Of a stretch of 64,000 bases of DNA, positions 60,600-64,000 are shown piece by piece. How positions within the stretch are numbered: position 1 is the stretch's first letter; every line of letters begins with the position of its first letter. Source of the stretch: Cymodocea nodosa (lineage: Eukaryota > Streptophyta > Magnoliopsida > Alismatales > Cymodoceaceae); contig CM072339.1 of the NCBI GenBank assembly GCA_036874045.1, positions 2,797,501 through 2,861,500 on the forward strand, in the 5' to 3' direction. The notes beneath the pieces are model-generated. The model was not told the origin of the DNA, did not search any database, and saw nothing but the letters and a program-made list of their open reading frames with translations. A program made the translations under genes and the position numbers.

Positions 60600-62175
60600 T
60601 TCTACTTTGGCTATTTGTATTTTAAATCCAAAGTATTATGATTTTATCTTAGATATTTGTATTTTATATCTAAAATAGTTTCAAATTTTTTATTTTAGAT
60701 ATTTTTATTTCATATCCAAAATATTTTAAATTTTATCTTATTATCTTGGATATTTATACTTTACATCGAAAATATTTTAATTTTTAATTTTTACATTTCA
60801 TACCTAAAATATTCTTGAATTTTAGATACTTAATATTTCATATCTAAAATATTTTTTATTTTAAATATTTATATTTTATCTGAAATATGTTATTTTTTAT
60901 TTTAGATATTTATATTTCATATCTAAAATGCTTTAATTTTATTATTGATATTTATGTTTCATATTCATAATATTTTAATTTCCACTTTAAATATTTATAT
61001 GTCATAACCAAAGAACTTTAATTTTTTATACATTATTTTAGATATTTATACATTATATCTAAAATATTTTTATCTTGGATATTTATGTTTCATATTCAAA
61101 ATATTTTAATTTCTATTCTACATATTTATATATCATATCCAAATTACTTTAACTTTTCTTTTCATTTTAGATATTTGTATTTTATATCTAAAATATTTTA
61201 ATTTTATTTTAGATATTTTATATCTAAAATGTTTTAATTTTTATCATAGTTTATTTTAAATATCTATATTTCATGTACAAAAAATTTTAACTTTGGATAT
61301 TTATATGTCATATCCAAAGTACTTTGATCGTTATTTTAGATATTTATATTTTATATCTAAAATATTTTGATTTTTATCTCAGATATTTGTATTTTATATT
61401 TAAAACATTTTGATTTTTTTTTGATATTTATGTTTTATATCTAAAATATTTTAATTTTAGATATTTATGTTTCATATCTAAAATATTTTAATTATTACTT
61501 TAAATACTTATATTTTATATCTAAAATATTTTCTAATTTTTATTTTAGATATTTATATTTTATGTCTAAAATATATTAAGTTTTTTTAGATGTTTATATT
61601 TCATAATTAAAATGTTTTAAATTTTTATTTTTGATATTTACATTTTATATCTAAAATGTCTTAATTTTATTTTGGATATTTGTATTTCATATCCAAAAAA
61701 TTCTTGAATTTTAGACATTTATCTTTTATATCTAATATATATATATAATTTTATTTTAGGTGTTTATATTTTATCTCTAAAATGTTTTAAATTTATTTTA
61801 GATATTGATACTTCATATCTAAAATATTTTAATTTAAAATTTAGATATTTATTTGTCACATCCAATATACTTTGATTGTTGTTTTAGATATTTATATGTT
61901 ATATCTAAAATATTTTTATTTTGGATGTTTTTGTCTTATATCCAAAATATTTCAATTTTAGATATTTATATTTCATACCTAAAATAATTTAACTTTAATT
62001 TTGGATATATGTCGTATCTAAAATATTTAACTTTTTATTTTAGATATTTATATGTTATATCTAAAATAATTTAATTTTAGATTTATATTCTAAGATATTT
62101 TCATTTTTAAGCATGTTAGATACTTATCTTGAAAATATTCCATTTCATTTTGGATACTCATATTTTATATCCAAT
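60600..62175. repeat. Hairpin-unit satellite-like array, about 43 bp x about 35
   Basis: The core of each unit is TTTTAGATAT, a spacer of about 9 bases, then ATATCTAAAA, so each unit is an inverted repeat with 10-bp arms. Units are separated by AT spacers such as ATTTTAATTTTTA. The copy at 61334-61362 is perfect. Other copies carry matched changes in both arms, for example CTTTGGATAT with ATATCCAAAG at 61291-61319. Spacing varies between about 35 and 50 bp. There is no coding capacity. Confidence 0.9.
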
Positions 62176-62179
62176 ATAT

Positions 62180-64000
62180 ATATATATATTTCTTTTTTTT
62201 CCCTCTCCTTTCCTTTTCGTTGCTGGACTGCTGAAAGTCCGATCAAGTTCACAATTTTTCAATTTTTGCAGTCCAGCCCTCTCGTCTCAAAACCAGGCCC
62301 AATTTGAATTTTTTTTTTTTTTTGAATGATGGGCCACCTCAATATCAGTATAGTCCGGTCCACCATCCTTTTTATCAATTTTCCACGGTCCTTTTGTTAA
62401 TGTCGGTAGAGCTCTACCATCTTCGATGATCACTGATCTTCGGCAATCGTTGACTGGTACTGCAATACCCATTCGCCTTCCCTTCTGATTGTGTTAGATG
62501 ACTCCAGTGGTCAAAGCCCACTCTTCACTTACTACTCGATAATTGGACGAAGCCACCTGAATAGATAGAAAGAGGAGGGGAGAACCATGAACTGAGGACG
62601 CGCAAAGCCGACGACGATGTCGTTATTTATTTATTTAAATTTTACAGCCAACAATCCTTAGGTACACTTGTCTGTGTTTATATTGCAGGTTTATAATTAA
62701 GATTTTTTTATTAATATTAATATACAGTTCCTCGGGAAGTGCGCTGGAAGGCCAGCGGGGTTTGGGTCCGCATGAGAGGGACCTGGAAGAAGAACAACAC
62801 CTTTGACAGGCACACCCCAACGGACATTCTTTTTATTCAACGACGATTTAATTAATTAAATTAACGAAATTCATAATTTCCACAGATATAAAATTTATCC
62901 TCATTAAAATAATTTAAAAATATACATATTTTTTTTACAAAGAACAGCAACAATATCAACCACCTAATCAATCATATGAATCTTTTGTTGACAGATTTAA
63001 TCGGTTATTTATCTAATATTATTCGAACATGACGTCAACTAGGATGTCGCCTTCAATTTTTAACTTTAACGAGAAATAGTATTGCAGTTGTACCTTAGGA
63101 GATTAATTTGAGTAAAAAAAAAGTTAGAGTTTAAGAGTTATATTTATTTTACAGAATAGCGCAGTGTGTATATTTTTAATTTTATCCTTGCTTTACTTTT
63201 TAAAAATGTAGTGTAATTAATATTTGTGCTAATATTTGAGTATAGTAAATGATTTTATAGGATTCCTTAAAAATTACTATTTTGAATTTTATACGTAGAA
63301 AATATTTTCCAATACTTAGAAAGATAAATCTCTAAATTAAATAAATAATATTTTAAATCGACAACAACTGTTCAAACATATGAACTCAAAGGACATATAC
63401 TGGGCTTCGATCGATAATTATAAATATAGGGGTGATTTAGTAATTTATCCACTGGAAGCTGTCGAGACTTTATTGTTGTAAATAAATAAAAAGCTTGTTG
63501 AAGCATGTAATTTTAGGATGCTTGGAAACATTTTTTATTATGCCAACTTATTTTAAAATAAGTTATAATTGAATAAGTCTTCTTAAATGCAATTAAAATA
63601 ATTAAGGACTTTTATGATTTGTTTTATAGCTTATTCAATAACCTATACATTCCCAGATTGTGTATTTAAAAAAGCCACATTTTCAAATAAATAAATATTC
63701 GAAGATAAATGATTTTTTTGTTGTCACCACTGGTCGCATGAAAATAATGTTACCAGGAGATAAACACATACATGAATGATCGCCTATTAATTTATACGAA
63801 CAGATCGATCAATATTATAAGTAAACGACGTCGAGGATGAAATCTTAATGGAGTAAATTGAAATCGAATGCTCTTATAATTTAACTTTACATCGTAATGA
63901 ATAATAATAATATTTTTTTTATGATTTTAATTTAATACCTAATTTTTGTTTGAAATTTTACTTTTTTATTCGTTAAATTTGCGTATCATGACATACGACA
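62180..64000. other. AT-rich right flank
   Basis: A mixed-composition patch at 62215-62560 and another at 62730-62825 contain open frames. In the second, + strand reading after TATACAG gives VPREVRWKASGVWVRMRGTW, which looks protein-like, but I cannot place it in a family. No complete gene is seen. Confidence 0.4.

Overview
The window looks like nuclear DNA of a flowering plant: genes split by GT-AG introns of up to about 2.3 kb, AT-rich intergenic DNA full of MITEs and DNA-transposon remains, and protein families known from land plants (CCT-motif, DUF1639, ECT-type YTH, DUF616). GC-rich first exons beside AT-rich later ones (clearest in the 2OG oxygenase and the CCT gene) hint at a monocot. 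That placement is inference. Most genes below were assembled exon by exon, by protein similarity and intron phase.

Left part (0-29 kb). A CCT-motif regulator on the + strand (1435-3708) is followed by four - strand genes: a small UAP56-binding mRNA export factor of the UIF/UIEF type (4913-9495), a DUF1639 protein (10919-14976), a 2OG-Fe(II) oxygenase (20106-23610) and an m6A reader with a YTH domain (25033-27976). About 850 bp carrying the oxygenase's promoter, first exon and first intron is duplicated in inverted orientation at 18960-19798. This leaves a broken first exon facing the intact gene head to tail across its 3' end.

Middle (29-44 kb). A roughly 6 kb PIF/Harbinger transposon carries both element genes: a DDE transposase with two nonsense codons, and a Myb/SANT-like gene. 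The second gene is split by a 631-bp MITE with 14-bp terminal repeats and a TAA target duplication. To the right lie a decayed ABCE/RLI ATPase pseudogene, several MITEs (one with about 180-bp inverted arms) and short tandem repeats.

Right part (45-64 kb). One large - strand gene (45079-51411) encodes a DUF616/MUCI70-like putative Golgi glycosyltransferase in nine exons. Its introns hold a decayed RTE-type LINE and a non-autonomous DNA element. Beyond it there is only repeat-rich AT DNA. The most striking part is a 1.6-kb array (about 60.60-62.18 kb) whose roughly 43-bp units each form a near-perfect 10-bp hairpin, with paired substitutions in the two arms.

The genes do not form a pathway. 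No operon, CRISPR array, tRNA or rRNA gene was seen.
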